Shown: in pieces, positions 12,056-23,570 of the stretch
Position numbering within the stretch: the first letter of the stretch is position 1
Layout of the letters: the number at the start of each line of letters is the position of its first letter
NCBI RefSeq assembly: GCF_904849725.1
Contig: NC_058522.1
Coordinates: forward strand, 458,058,844 to 458,122,843
DNA from: Hordeum vulgare subsp. vulgare
Lineage: Eukaryota; Streptophyta; Magnoliopsida; Poales; Poaceae
DNA length: 64,000 bases
Direction of reading: 5' to 3'
The notes under the pieces: generated by a model
What the model saw: the letters and a program-made list of their open reading frames with translations, nothing else
Told to the model about the DNA's origin: nothing
Database searches by the model: none
Position numbers and translations under genes: made by a program

Positions 12056-12505
12056 TTATACCTTAGATATCTGTTGGACACGACATCTTTTCAATAGCAT
12101 CAACTTTAGTTTTGTCAACTTCAATATCTCTTTCAAAGATTTTGTGTGCCAAGACAATACCTCATTAACCATAAAGTGGCACTTTTCCCAATTAAAGACA
12201 AGATTAGTTTCTTCACAAAAGTCTGAGAATATAGCACATGCATTGCATAAACCAAAAGGCATACGTCTATAAGCAAAGGTACCGAAAGGGCAAGTAAAAG
12301 TTGTATTCTCTTGATCCTCTTTTGATACAGGTATTTGAGAGAAGCCAGAATAACCATCTAGAAAGCAAAAATGTGTATGTTTTGATAGTCTTTCTAGCAT
12401 TTGATCAATAAAAGGTAGCGGATAATGATATTTCCTAGTAGCCTTATTTAATTTCGTGAAATCTATTACCATTCTATATCCTGTAACAATTATTTGCGGG
12501 ATCAA
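12056..12505 (-). pseudogene. Reverse transcriptase remnant lacking the catalytic MDD segment
   Basis: 149-codon open piece. RT motifs 1-4 are recognisable: RMVIDFTKLNKATRK, FCFLDGYSGFSQIPV (first catalytic Asp), and FGTFAYRRMPFGLCNA. The next segment should carry the Asp-Asp active site, but the frame passes from the fingers/palm region to the following NWEKCHF block within about 15 residues. Roughly 35-45 residues with the catalytic pair are absent, so the enzyme is inactive even without the stops elsewhere. Confidence 0.75.
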
Positions 12506-12664
12506 TTCATCTTTATCATTAGGACCAATGGTAATACCTCCTTTTGTAAGGACACAATGAACGGGACTAACCCATCTACTATCAGCAATAGGATAAATTA
12601 TACGTGCCTCCAGAAGCTATAGTATTTCATTTCTTACCACTTCCTTCATTTTATGGTTTAATCG

Positions 12665-13237
12665 TCATTGGCGATCAACTACTCGTTTTGCATCAGGCTC
12701 CATATTGGTTTTGTGCTGACGTAGTGTGGGACTAATGCCCTTAAGATCATCAAGAGTATATCCAATAGCAGCACGTTGCTTCCTCACAGTTTTCAATAAT
12801 CTCTTTTCTTCATGTTGTGAAAGGTTAGCACTAATAATAACAGGATATATCTCTTTTTCATCAAGATAAGCATACTTCAAAGTATCAGGTAATTGTTTAA
12901 TCTCACACACGAGATCACCCTTGGGTGGAGGAGGATCCCCTAGTATTTCAACAGGTAGGTTGTGTTTCAGAATAGGTTGTTGACCAAAGAAAATCTTATC
13001 TATTTCATTCCTTTCACTCATATGCATATCATTTTCATGGTCTAGCAAATATTGTTCTAAGAGATCGGTACGAAGCACATCGATAGAAGCGATGCCAATA
13101 ATTTCATCTTTACTAGACGGTTCTTTGTCATGGGGTTGTCTACGAAATTTAGAGAAATTGAACTCATGAGATGCATCCCCAAAACTTACAATAATTGTTT
13201 CTTTTTCACAATCAATCTTAGCATTAATAGTATTCAA
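12665..13237 (-). pseudogene. Protease-RT linker, Fatima-like element
   Basis: 191-codon open piece between protease and RT, containing the conserved pre-RT stretch with LPDTLKYAYLDEKEIYPVII near its middle and ending in the region that opens RT (PTLRQHKTNMEPDAKRV). No catalytic residues. Flanked by stops. Confidence 0.6.
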
Positions 13238-13268
13238 GAAGGGTCTACCGAATATAATGGGACAAAAA

Positions 13269-13634
13269 TCATCTTGTGGGGAACCAAGAACAAGAAAAAT
13301 CAGTAGGATACTTTATTTTCCCACACAAGACTTCAACATCTTTAACAATCCCAATTGGTGAAATAGTATCTCTATTAGGTAGCTTGATGGTAACACCAAT
13401 TTCCTCTAATCCGGCTAGTGCAATATCATTCATAATTTCTTGGTATAAGGTAAAGGGAATAGCACTCACACTAGCACCCACATCACATAAGCCATGATAA
13501 CAATGATCTCCTATTTTAACAGAAACAGCACACACGCCAACAATAGGTCTATGTTTATCCTTAGTATGAGGTCTAGCAATTCTAGTGGCTTCATCACAGA
13601 AGTGAATGACATGCCCATCAATATTATCAACCAA
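13269..13634 (-). pseudogene. Retropepsin, Fatima-like element
   Basis: 122-codon open piece with the protease motif LCDVGASVSAIP (catalytic Asp) and downstream beta-strand residues. It ends at a stop before the C-terminal flap. It belongs to the same clade as the protease at 2479-3711, whose motif is CDLGAS. Confidence 0.7.
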
Positions 13635-13639
13635 GAGAT

Positions 13640-14693
13640 CTTAAACCATAGAAATATTACGTTCAACTTTAATTTGTTCAGGAGGTATAGGTGTTCTAGT
13701 ACAACTCTTACGAACCGCGTTTGAAGCTTTATCATGTTCCTTTATCCTAACAGGAAAAGGTGGTTTCTCAATATAAGCAGTAGGAATAACAGGATCAACA
13801 ATATAAATAGTAGTTTCTTCTTCAAATTTAATAGGTTCTACCACTTTAACTTCAATGGGAGGATAATGTTTAAACCACTTCTCCTTGGGGAGATCAACAT
13901 GAGTAGCAAAAGATTCACAAAATGAAGCTACTACCTCAAAGTCAAGTCCATATTTAGTGCTAAAATCACGAAAAGCATTGATGTCTATAAAGGATTTAAC
14001 ACAATCAAACTTAAGGCTTATACCTTACTCATTACCTTCGTCGAGTTCCCAATCTTCAGAGTTGCGTTTAATTCTTTCCAATAAGTCCCATTTCAATTCA
14101 ATATCTTTCTTCATAAAGGAACAAATACAGGAAGTATCGAGCTTGGATTGATCATTACGAGAGAGCCGAGCATAAAAATTATGAATAATAATTTCCCTCA
14201 GGAGCTCATGATTGGGCCGTGAATATAACATTGACTTAAGCCTCCCCTTATCTTGAGCAATTCATTCTCCTTAATGAGGCCAAAAATTATAATTATAATT
14301 CCGATCACGATGAACCAGATGCATAGGATAAAACTTCTAATGAAATTCCAATTTCAATCGGTTGTAGTTCCATGATCCAATATCATCACATAGCCTATAC
14401 CATGTCAACTCCTTTTCCTTCAAAGATAAAGGAAAGACCTTCTTCTTGATATCATCCTCGGGACGACGTGCAAGCTTAAATAATCCACAAACTTCATCCA
14501 CATAGATTAGTTACAAATCTGGATGTAGTGTTTCATCTCCTGCATAAGGATTAGCTAGCAGTTTTTCTATAATACCCGAAGGAATTTCATAATAAATACT
14601 TTCACTAGGTGCATCAGGTTGAGGAGCATCTATTTGTGCTTCCAGTCGGCGTGAAGATACCCCTAACAAGCCCCTCAAAGGATTATTTTTCAT
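13640..14693 (-). pseudogene. gag remnant, Fatima-like element
   Basis: Minus-strand frames starting near 14693 encode the gag N-terminus. The core retrotransposon gag domain follows with FPLSLKEKELTWYRLCDDIG and RLSRNDQSKLD, then a variable linker down to about 13640. At least three stops or frame changes interrupt it (for example near 14510, 14270 and 14025). Gag would form the particle shell. Confidence 0.65.
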
Positions 14694-14769
14694 AGTGACA
14701 AGTGACAGTAAATTTCAGCATAGTATATAAATTTTTCCTTACCAAGTTCCCCGTACCAAAGGCGCTTCA

Positions 14770-14788
14770 CTCCCCGGCAACGGCGCCA
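14770..14788 (-). other. Primer-binding site, tRNA-Asp type
   Basis: Minus-strand TGGCGCCGTTGCCGGGGAG, 11 bases internal to the 5' LTR edge at 14800. Confidence 0.88.
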
Positions 14789-14799
14789 GAAAATAGTCT

Positions 14800-16317
14800 T
14801 GATGACCCACAAGTGTAGGGGTCTATCATAGTCCTTTCGAGGAGCAGAAGAAAATGACAAGCGGTTTTCAGTAAGGTATTCTCCGCAAGCATTGAAATTA
14901 TCGGTAAGAGATAGTTTTGTGATCAGGTAATTCGTAACGAGTAACAAGTAACAAATGTAACAATGGTGCAGCGAGGTGGCCCAATCCTTTTTGTAGCAAA
15001 GGACAAGCCTGGACAAACTCTTATATAGATAAAGCACTCATAGGACACATGTGAATTTATGTCAAGCTAGTTTTCATCATGCTCATATGATTCAAGTTCG
15101 CTACTTTGATAATTTGATATGTGGGTGGACCGATGCCTGGGTGCTGCCCTTACTTGGACAAACACCCCACTTATGATTAACCTATCTCGCAAGTATCCTC
15201 AACTACGAAAGAAGAATTAAAATAATGCTATGGTTAGATTTATTTTAGATTCTTCTTTCGTAGTTGAGGATACTTGCGAGACACCACATAAACTAGCAAC
15301 ACATAAACTAGGGTTTAAGCTTTTGTCACTCTAGCAACCCATCATCTACTTATTACTTCCCAATTCCTTCCTCTAGGCCCAAATAATGGTGATGTGTCAT
15401 GTACTCGACGTTCACATGACACCACTAGAGGATAACAACATATATCTTATCAAAATATCGAACGAATACCAAATTCACATGATTACTTATAACAAGACTT
15501 ATCTCCTGTCCTCAGGAACAAACGTAACTACTCACAAAGCATATTCATATTTTCATGATCAGAGGAGTATTAATAATCATTAAGGATCTAAACATATAAT
15601 CTTCCCCCAAATAAACCAACTAGCATCAACTACAAGGAGTAATCAACACTACTAGTAACCCACACGTACCAATCTCAGGTTTTGAGACAAAGATCGGATA
15701 CAAGAGATGAATTAGGGTTTGGAGAGGAGACGGTGCTGATGAAAATGTTGATGGAGATTGACCACCTCTCGTTGAGAGGATCGTTGGTGAGGACGATGGC
15801 TTTGATTTCCCCCCTCTCGGAGGGAAGTTTCCTCGGCGGAATAGCTCTGTCGGAGCTCTAGATTGGTTCTGTTGAAGTTCCACCTCGAGACGGCAGCGCC
15901 TCGTCCCGAAAGGTCCGATATGATTTTTTCAGGTCAAAACCCTTCATATAGCAGAAGATGGGCACCGGAGGCCTGCCAGGGAGCTCACAAGCCTGTAGGG
16001 CGCGGCCACGGGGGTAGGTCGCGCCCCCTGGCTTGTGACCTCTTTGTGGGTCCCCTCTGGTATTTATTTCACCCATTATTTTTTATATATTCCAAAACAA
16101 TTCTCCATAACTTTTGAGGACTTTTGGAGCTATGCAGAATAGGTATCTCATATTTGCTCCTTTCCAGTCCAGAATTCGAGCTGCCCGCATTCTCCCGCTT
16201 CATGTAAATCTTGTAAAATAAGATAGAAAAGGCATAAGTATTGTATCATAATATGTATTAACCGCCCATAATGCAATAAATATTGATATAAAACCATGAT
16301 GCAAAATGGACGTATCA
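14800..16317 (-). repeat. 5' LTR of the Fatima-like element
   Basis: 1518 bases, homologous to 6293-7805. It differs by a missing stretch of about 20 bases near 14842 and by an inverted duplication at 15186-15280. Confidence 0.88.
15186..15280. repeat. Inverted duplication inside the LTR
   Basis: Arm 15186-15230 (starting CTCGCAAGTATCCTC) is repeated as its reverse complement ending GAGGATACTTGCGAG at 15280, with a single extra base in the arms and a loop of about 14 bases. The sister LTR has only one copy. Confidence 0.85.
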
Positions 16318-18472
16318 TTGCTATGGGTATCTAGTATGATTGCATCTTACTTACGCAGCCACAATGGTGATATGCAAGTTGCTATTTAACCTTGTCCAAG
16401 GACCGCCTCGGTCAAATCCGATTCAACTAAAGTTGAAGAAACACGCACCCGCGAGTCATCTTTCTGCAACAAGTTGCATGTTAGTCGATGAAACCGGTCT
16501 CTCGTTAGCGTACGAGTAATGTTGGTTTGGGCCGCTTCAATCCAACAATACCGCCGAATCAAGAAAAGAATAAGGAGGGTAGCAAATTGAACATCAACGC
16601 CCACAAACTCTTTTGTGTTCTACTCGAGATATCATCTACGCATAGACCTAGCTCATGATGGCACTCTTGGTGAACGTTGCATGGGAAACAAAAAAAATCC
16701 TACGCACACGCAAGACCTATCCATGGTGATGATCATCTACGAGAGGGGAGATCAGATCCACATACCCTTGTAGATCGCTAAGCGGAAGCGTATATAATGC
16801 GGTTTATATAGTGGAACATCTTCGCGAACGAAATCTAAGTCCGTCCCGTGATCTCATCACGATCCGTTCCGCGATCCCATCACGATCCATCCCGATCTAG
16901 TGTCGAACGGACCGCACCTCCGCGTTCAGCACACGTACAGCTCGATAACGATCCCCGCCTTCTTGATCCAGCAAGAGGGGCGGAGAGGTAGATGGGTTAT
17001 CCAACACGACGGCGTGGTGGTGGTGGTGGTGGTGGACAATCAAGCAGGTCTTCGCCAAGTGCTGCGGAACTAATCTAGAGGAGAAAATGATCTAGAGAGA
17101 GAGGGCAACACATGGCTGATTAGGGTTAGGGTTGCCTCTAATTCCTCTAGTATATATAGGAGGTAGGGAGGGGAGGAGGCAGCCTCAAACCCTCAAGGTT
17201 TCGCCGAAACTGGAGGTGGAGGAGTCCTGCTCCAATCCTACTAGGAGTAGGATTCCTCCTCTCCACTTAGAAACCCTTTCCACCTTTTCCACCTTTGGGT
17301 TTTTCCACCCCTAGTCACATGGGCCTTAGTGGGTGGTTCTGCCAGCCCAGTAGGGGCTGGTTTGACTCCTCCCACAACCCATGAGGTCCTTTGGGTCGAG
17401 ACACCCCTCCCGATGGCCCACGGTACCCTCCCGTCACTCTCGGTACACTATCTAAGGACCTAAAACTTTTCCGGTGACCAAAACAGGACTTCCTATATAT
17501 CAATCTTTACCTTCGAACCATTCGAGAGCTCCTCGTGACGTCCAGGATCTCATCCGGGACTCCAAACAACCTTCGGTCACCAACATACATAACTCAATAC
17601 TACCAAAACATCAAAGTTTGCTGACCCTGCGGGTTCGAGAACTATGTAGACATGACGTGAGACACTCTCTGGTCAATATCCAATAGCGGGACCTCGATGC
17701 CCATATTGAATCCTACATATTCTATGAAGATCTTTATCAGTTGAACCTCTATGTCAAGGATTCACTTAATCATGTACGATGTTCCCTTTGTCCATCGGTA
17801 TGTTACTTGTGCGAGATTCGATTATCGGTATCTCCATACCTAGTTCAATCTCGTTACCGGCAAGCCTCTTTACTCGTTCCGTAATACAAGATCCCGTTAC
17901 TAACTCCTTAGTCACATTGCTTGAAAGGCTTGTTGTGATGTTGTATTACCGAGTGGGCCCCGAGATACCTCCCCATCACACGGAGTGACAAATCCCAGTC
18001 TTAATCCATGCCAACCCAACACACACCTTCGGAGATACCTGTAGAGCACCTTTATAGTCACCCAATTACGTTGCGGCGTTTGATACACACAAGGTATTCC
18101 TCCGGTGTTCGGGAGTTGCATGATCTCATGGTCATAGGAACAAATACATTGACATGAAGAAAACAGTAGCAATAAACTGACACGATCATATGCAATGTTC
18201 ACAGTTAATGTCTTGTCTATCACATCATTCTCCTAATGATGTGATCCCGTTATCAAGTGACAACACTTGTCTATGGCCAAGAAACCTTAACCATCTTTGA
18301 TCAACGAGCCAGTCAACTAGAGGATTACTAGGGACAGTATTTTGTCTATGTATCCACACATGCATTTGTATTTCCATTCAATACAATTCTAGCATGGATA
18401 ATAAACGATTATCATGAACAAGGAAATATAATAATAACCAATTTATATTGCCTCTAGGGCATATTTCCAACA
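16318..18472 (-). mobile_element. Old WIS/BARE/Angela-type Copia: leader part 2 and 5' LTR
   Basis: 16318-16664 aligns with the leader at 48500-48848 and ends in a degenerate tRNA-Met primer site. 16665-18472 is the LTR, reading TCTTGGTGAACG to TTTCCAACA where the complete copy has TGTTGGGGAACG to TTCCAACA. Divergence is much higher than between the two LTRs of the complete copy, so this insertion is older. Confidence 0.85.
16665..18472 (-). repeat. 5' LTR of the old Copia element
   Basis: 1808 bases aligning end to end with the LTRs at 41753-43578 and 48849-50665. The terminal TG at the internal side is mutated to TC. Confidence 0.85.
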
Positions 18473-19215
18473 GGTGGTTCTCTCTTAGAAAATAGATGGG
18501 GCAAGTGTTGGTTTGTTCTTAGTGCTTCATCTTCGAATGAGAGGCTAGTGGAGGGGTATATATAGGCATATCCAAAAATCCAATCGTCACAACATTATTG
18601 CCCAACTCAGCAAAACCGAAGTAAAAAACTTTGTTGCACCGGCTAGTGCAAATTTTGGTGCTTCGGGGAGACCGATATATAAATCTCGGTCGGTACGATT
18701 TTGGCTAGCCTAGGCAGTTAAGCAAATTCGGTGGCACCGATTTGCTAAAATCGAAAATTATGATTTTAATCAATTTGACATCAGTAAGTTTGCCACTGTT
18801 TTTGGTTACGGCAAAAATGGAGTTGGTTGTACCGAGATGTTAGGCTTTGGCTTTGGATGTGTCTAGGGTAAAACTCAGTAGGGCCGATTTGAAATTATTT
18901 GTGGCACCGAATTTGAATGTTTAGGCTTTGGACATAATATTTGTGCGAGAATTTCATGAGTATTTTTGGTGGCTAATCTCTAAGCACTTGAGAAACCACA
19001 TCATCATAGATACCTCATCCTCTTTAACAGTATTGACTTTCCTATGGACTTAATTGTGATTTCTCACAGAAACAAAAAATGTAGAGTCTTGAAGCTTGTT
19101 GCCAATAGATGTTCCTTGCATCTAGGGGATCTCCTCGCAATCCTTAGCCAATCTATTCATTGAACTTTTCCTGAAATATACTTGGTAGAATCATTAGTCC
19201 AATGAAATATATGTT
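18473..19215. other. Unassigned repeat-like sequence
   Basis: Contains many short CGGT...ACCG motifs (18640-18920), a pattern I associate with degraded Triticeae repeats but cannot assign to a family. No coding capacity is supported. Confidence 0.35.
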
Positions 19216-19861
19216 ATTACTAATTACCAAAACCACCTAGGGAGAAGTTTTTCTTTCACCTGGCCTGCTGCCTCATCGTGCGCTTCCCTTGGATACAATG
19301 GACCTCGAGCCCGAGGCACCGTCGTACCCACCTTCTTCGAGGTAGTGCAAGAGGCGACCCCGCGCCTTGATAGCAGGCGACATCTTCTACTTGACGGTGA
19401 AGCGACGGCGAAACGACAGTGACGAGGGCATGTTGATGCGCCCGTACCGGCTGCACGGCGGTGACGCCGACTCATCCTTCTCGTGGCATCCGTTCTACAC
19501 GCCACGGTAGTGCGTAGACGACGGCTCGTCCTTGAAGCGGCGTACGATTTGGCCGCCATTGTTTCTTTGGGGCGAGGCTGGCTCGTCCTTGCCTCGCTAG
19601 AGCGGGGACGACGGCTCTTTCTTCACGCGGTGGCGAGGCGACGGTGGCGGCACCAAGAACCACCAGATGAGGAGCTACCACCAACTCCACATGTCGGCAG
19701 GAGCACCATGACTGTTGCATCACCGCCGCTGCTCTTAGAGAGGAGGAAGTGCTCGGCCACGGAGACGGGCGAGGGGGCGGTGCTTGGGGAGGGGGTGCGC
19801 CTCGGTGCGTCGTCGGCACACAGTTTGAATAGGCATGGCGAGGCGGTCAGTCATCTTCAAT
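19216..19861. other. GC-rich left flank of the minisatellite
   Basis: GC-rich with overlapping ORFs on both strands (for example 19483-20004 plus, 19224-19559 minus). These are Arg/Ala-rich with no domain, and their lengths follow from high GC. Possibly part of a DNA transposon that also contains the array. Confidence 0.35.
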
Positions 19862-22800
19862 GCGGCGCAGTGGCCGAATTTGGTTCCTCGGGACGCGGCG
19901 TCCGCATTGATGCGGCGACGCCTAAGAGGTCATGTTTGTCAGCACCACCCTCCCGTCCGGTCAAATTGCAACGTCTATGCCGGCCATGCTCTGGACCGGC
20001 ATGAATGTGACGCAGCAAGCGGCGCAGTGGCCGAATTTGGTTCCTCGGGACGCGGCGTCCGCATTGATGCGGCGACGCCTAAGAGGTCATGTTTGTCAGC
20101 ACCACCCTCCCGTCCGGTCAAATTGCAACGTCTATGCCGGCCATGCTCTGGACCGGCATGAATGTGACGCAGCAAGCGGCGCAGTGGCCGAATTTGGTTC
20201 CTCGGGACGCGGCGTCCGCATTGATGCGGCGACGCCTAAGAGGTCATGTTTGTCAGCACCACCCTCCCGTCCGGTCAAATTGCAACGTCTATGCCGGCCA
20301 TGCTCTGGACCGGCATGAATGTGACGCAGCAAGCGGCGCAGTGGCCGAATTTGGTTCCTCGGGACGCGGCGTCCGCATTGATGCGGCGACGCCTAAGAGG
20401 TCATGTTTGTCAGCACCACCCTCCCGTCCGGTCAAATTGCAACGTCTATGCCGGCCATGCTCTGGACCGGCATGAATGTGACGCAGCAAGCGGCGCAGTG
20501 GCCGAATTTGGTTCCTCGGGACGCGGCGTCCGCATTGATGCGGCGACGCCTAAGAGGTCATGTTTGTCAGCACCACCCTCCCGTCCGGTCAAATTGCAAC
20601 GTCTATGCCGGCCATGCTCTGGACCGGCATGAATGTGACGCAGCAAGCGGCGCAGTGGCCGAATTTGGTTCCTCGGGACGCGGCGTCCGCATTGATGCGG
20701 CGACGCCTAAGAGGTCATGTTTGTCAGCACCACCCTCCCGTCCGGTCAAATTGCAACGTCTATGCCGGCCATGCTCTGGACCGGCATGAATGTGACGCAG
20801 CAAGCGGCGCAGTGGCCGAATTTGGTTCCTCGGGACGCGGCGTCCGCATTGATGCGGCGACGCCTAAGAGGTCATGTTTGTCAGCACCACCCTCCCGTCC
20901 GGTCAAATTGCAACGTCTATGCCGGCCATGCTCTGGACCGGCATGAATGTGACGCAGCAAGCGGCGCAGTGGCCGAATTTGGTTCCTCGGGACGCGGCGT
21001 CCGCATTGATGCGGCGACGCCTAAGAGGTCATGTTTGTCAGCACCACCCTCCCGTCCGGTCAAATTGCAACGTCTATGCCGGCCATGCTCTGGACCGGCA
21101 TGAATGTGACGCAGCAAGCGGCGCAGTGGCCGAATTTGGTTCCTCGGGACGCGGCGTCCGCATTGATGCGGCGACGCCTAAGAGGTCATGTTTGTCAGCA
21201 CCACCCTCCCGTCCGGTCAAATTGCAACGTCTATGCCGGCCATGCTCTGGACCGGCATGAATGTGACGCAGCAAGCGGCGCAGTGGCCGAATTTGGTTCC
21301 TCGGGACGCGGCGTCCGCATTGATGCGGCGACGCCTAAGAGGTCATGTTTGTCAGCACCACCCTCCCGTCCGGTCAAATTGCAACGTCTATGCCGGCCAT
21401 GCTCTGGACCGGCATGAATGTGACGCAGCAAGCGGCGCAGTGGCCGAATTTGGTTCCTCGGGACGCGGCGTCCGCATTGATGCGGCGACGCCTAAGAGGT
21501 CATGTTTGTCAGCACCACCCTCCCGTCCGGTCAAATTGCAACGTCTATGCCGGCCATGCTCTGGACCGGCATGAATGTGACGCAGCAAGCGGCGCAGTGG
21601 CCGAATTTGGTTCCTCGGGACGCGGCGTCCGCATTGATGCGGCGACGCCTAAGAGGTCATGTTTGTCAGCACCACCCTCCCGTCCGGTCAAATTGCAACG
21701 TCTATGCCGGCCATGCTCTGGACCGGCATGAATGTGACGCAGCAAGCGGCGCAGTGGCCGAATTTGGTTCCTCGGGACGCGGCGTCCGCATTGATGCGGC
21801 GACGCCTAAGAGGTCATGTTTGTCAGCACCACCCTCCCGTCCGGTCAAATTGCAACGTCTATGCCGGCCATGCTCTGGACCGGCATGAATGTGACGCAGC
21901 AAGCGGCGCAGTGGCCGAATTTGGTTCCTCGGGACGCGGCGTCCGCATTGATGCGGCGACGCCTAAGAGGTCATGTTTGTCAGCACCACCCTCCCGTCCG
22001 GTCAAATTGCAACGTCTATGCCGGCCATGCTCTGGACCGGCATGAATGTGACGAAGCAAGCGGCGCAGTGGCCGAATTTGGTTCCTCGGGACGCGGCGTC
22101 CGCATTGATGCGGCGACGCCTAAGAGGTCATGTTTGTCAGCACCACCCTCCCGTCCGGTCAAATTGCAACGTCTATGCCGGCCATGCTCTGGACCGGCAT
22201 GAATGTGACGCAGCAAGCGGCGCAGTGGCCGAATTTGGTTCCTCGGGACGCGGCGTCCGCATTGATGCGGCGACGCCTAAGAGGTCATGTTTGTCAGCAC
22301 CACCCTCCCGTCCGGTCAAATTGCAACGTCTATGCCGGCCATGCTCTGGACCGGCATGAATGTGACGAAGCAAGCGGCGCAGTGGCCGAATTTGGTTCCT
22401 CGGGACGCGGCGTCCGCATTGATGCGGCGACGCCTAAGAGGTCATGTTTGTCAGCACCACCCTCCCGTCCGGTCAAATTGCAACGTCTATGCCGGCCATG
22501 CTCTGGACCGGCATGAATGTGACGCAGCAAGCGGCGCAGTGGCCGAATTTGGTTCCTCGGGACGCGGCGTCCGCATTGATGCGGCGACGCCTAAGAGGTC
22601 ATGTTTGTCAGCACCACCCTCCCGTCCGGTCAAATTGCAACGTCTATGCCGGCCATGCTCTGGACCGGCATGAATGTGACGCAGCAAGCGGCGCAGTGGC
22701 CGAATTTGGTTCCTCGGGACGCGGCGTCCGCATTGATGCGGCGACGCCTAAGAGGTCATGTTTGTCAGCACCACCCTCCCGTCCGGTCAAATTGCAACGT

Positions 22801-23315
22801 CTATGCCGGCCATGCTCTGGACCGGCATGAATGTGACGCAGCAAGCGGCGCAGTGGCCGAATTTGGTTCCTCGGGACGCGGCGTCCGCATTGATGCGGCG
22901 ACGCCTAAGAGGTCATGTTTGTCAGCACCACCCTCCCGTCCGGTCAAATTGCAACGTCTATGCCGGCCATGCTCTGGACCGGCATGAATGTGACGAAGCA
23001 AGCGGCGCAGTGGCCGAATTTGGTTCCTCGGGACGCGGCGTCCGCATTGATGCGGCGACGCCTAAGAGGTCATGTTTGTCAGCACCACCCTCCCGTCCGG
23101 TCAAATTGCAACGTCTATGCCGGCCATGCTCTGGACCGGCATGAATGTGACGCAGCAAGCGGCGCAGTGGCCGAATTTGGTTCCTCGGGACGCGGCGTCC
23201 GCATTGATGCGGCGACGCCTAAGAGGTCATGTTTGTCAGCACCACCCTCCCGTCCGGTCAAATTGCAACGTCTATGCCGGCCATGCTCTGGACCGGCATG
23301 AATGTGACGCAGCAA
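19862..23315. repeat. Minisatellite: 22 tandem copies of a 157-bp unit
   Basis: Starting at GCGGCGCAGTGGCCG (19862), the same 157-base unit recurs head to tail with exact phase for 22 copies (22 x 157 = 3454). Copies look identical except that CGCAGCAA reads CGAAGCAA in units 14, 16 and 20 (positions 22054, 22368, 22996). Each unit contains two potential hairpins: CCGCAT-TG-ATGCGG, and ATGCCGG/CCGGCAT around a 12-base loop. Because 157 is not divisible by 3, the frame shifts every unit and no ORF exceeds 128 codons, so this is not a repetitive protein gene. There are no unique spacers, so it is not a CRISPR-like array. Confidence 0.97.
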
Positions 23316-23570
23316 GCGGCGGCGCAGATGTTCGATGGAAAGCGTGGAAGATACGGTGCGAATCTTTTGGTGCACCAAGACGGTGAGACACGGGCTTGGA
23401 AACAACACGGGTGCTAGCAAAGCTTCCCACGTTTGTCTTCAATTTGCGAAAGAAAGCATGTCCGGACCACTTCGGAACAATACAGATCTGCGCTGGATGG
23501 TTTTTACGGCCTGAACGTATGCGGACGGTTTGAGGGTCAGTATTGGAAGACGCCCCTAGTTAGCTTGCTA
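23316..23570. other. Right flank of the minisatellite, probably the same repeat element
   Basis: Begins with the first bases of a 23rd unit (GCGGCGGCGCAG) and then diverges. The segment with ATGTTCGATGGAAAGCG resembles GCGTCGGATGGAAAGC at about 51648-51663, in the flank of a transposon ORF, hinting at a shared transposon origin. No gene. Confidence 0.35.

Larger units (their letters stand above)
6293..16317 (-). mobile_element. Fatima-like (Athila-group) Gypsy retrotransposon, 10.0 kb
   Basis: Minus-strand element bounded by two LTRs (6293-7805 and 14800-16317), both TGATGACCC to TATCA in plus-strand reading. Flanking pentamers are CTGCT (6288-6292) and TTGCT (16318-16322), a target duplication with one mismatch. 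It has a tRNA-Asp primer site, a polypurine tract, and remnants of gag, protease, RT, RNase H and integrase in the correct order on the minus strand. Frames are interrupted by stops, frameshifts and at least one deletion in RT, so the copy is dead. It inserted into an older Copia leader, whose two halves align contiguously with the complete Copia copy. Confidence 0.88.

Noticed and set aside
19862..23315. Overlapping 128-aa ORFs (plus) and 66-aa ORFs (minus) repeated over 3.4 kb
   Set aside because: They are copies of the same artefact of a 157-bp tandem repeat; the frame shifts each unit and stops recur.
19862..23315. CRISPR-like array
   Set aside because: The whole unit repeats with no unique spacers, and the genome is that of a plant.
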